6,651 bases of DNA from Bacteroidaceae bacterium (GTDB lineage: Bacteria; Bacteroidota; Bacteroidia; Bacteroidales; Bacteroidaceae): NCBI GenBank assembly GCA_017618515.1, contig JAFZUB010000019.1:1-6651 (forward strand). Reading direction: 5' to 3'. Within the stretch, counting starts at the first letter, position 1. The number at the start of each line of letters is the position of its first letter. The notes beneath the pieces are model-generated. The model was not told the origin of the DNA. It worked only from the letters and a program-made list of their open reading frames with translations, and searched no databases. Both the position numbers and the translations under genes were made by a program. Of this stretch, positions 6,497-6,651 are shown piece by piece.

Positions 6497-6651
6497 ATGA
6501 AGAAGACAATCCTTATTGCGCTCCTCTCACTTGGAGCCATGCTCCCCGCAGCAGCACAGAAATTCGCACTCGTAGATATGGAGTATATCCTTAAGAATAT
6601 CCCCGCCTACGAGCGTGCTAACGAACAGCTCAACCAGACCTCCAAGAAATG
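6497..6651 (+). CDS. Skp/OmpH family periplasmic chaperone (5' part)
   Basis: The first 51 codons are present before the window ends. A Sec signal peptide (MKKTILIALLSLGAMLPAAA) is followed by QKFALVDMEYILKNIPAYER and a polar helix start (ANEQLNQTSKK). The FALVDMEYIL...P.Y pattern is characteristic of the N-terminal strand and first helix of OmpH/Skp proteins, which hold unfolded outer-membrane proteins in the periplasm and deliver them to BamA. The full protein would be about 160-200 residues with a long coiled coil. It starts 46 nt after bamA; the gap is AT-rich with no terminator and no complete promoter box, so co-transcription is likely. Bacteroidales often have two such genes in tandem, but the second would lie outside the window. 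Confidence 0.92.
   Translation, partial: MKKTILIALLSLGAMLPAAAQKFALVDMEYILKNIPAYERANEQLNQTSKK

Overview
The window comes from a Bacteroidota chromosome, most likely Bacteroidales and probably Prevotella-like. This is inferred from gene content: a DUF6242-type lipoprotein, a DUF6089-type barrel protein, and the order uppS, bamA, skp/ompH. A TAnnTTTG promoter box and the general lack of Shine-Dalgarno sites agree. No species can be named from the sequence alone.

Left end (1-476): the 3' end of an unidentified gene overlaps, by an ATGA stop/start, a small Xre-type helix-turn-helix regulator. The regulator has an unusually strong Shine-Dalgarno site, so the two look translationally coupled.

Middle (477-963): about 490 bases with no convincing gene, but not empty. 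It holds three degenerate tandem arrays with periods of 21, 22 and 21 bp. The first (503-586) has near-palindromic CGCGACTTCGCG cores and ends in a T8 tract that may be a terminator. The second (602-689) is four 22-bp units, each with a palindrome-like core, and can fold into either of two competing hairpins. The third (699-824) is T-rich. A probable promoter -7 box follows at 948-955. These arrays are the least explained part of the window.

Right part (988-6651): a tightly packed + strand operon for cell-envelope construction. It encodes a DUF6242-like Asp-box lipoprotein, a DUF6089-like outer-membrane barrel protein (ATGA overlap), the isoprenyl transferase UppS (start directly after the previous stop), the outer-membrane assembly factor BamA (11-nt overlap with uppS), and, 46 nt later, the start of a Skp/OmpH periplasmic chaperone cut by the window edge. 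UppS makes the undecaprenyl carrier lipid for wall and surface glycans. Skp carries unfolded barrel proteins across the periplasm and BamA inserts them into the outer membrane. The two leading genes encode envelope proteins of unknown function that appear co-expressed with this machinery.
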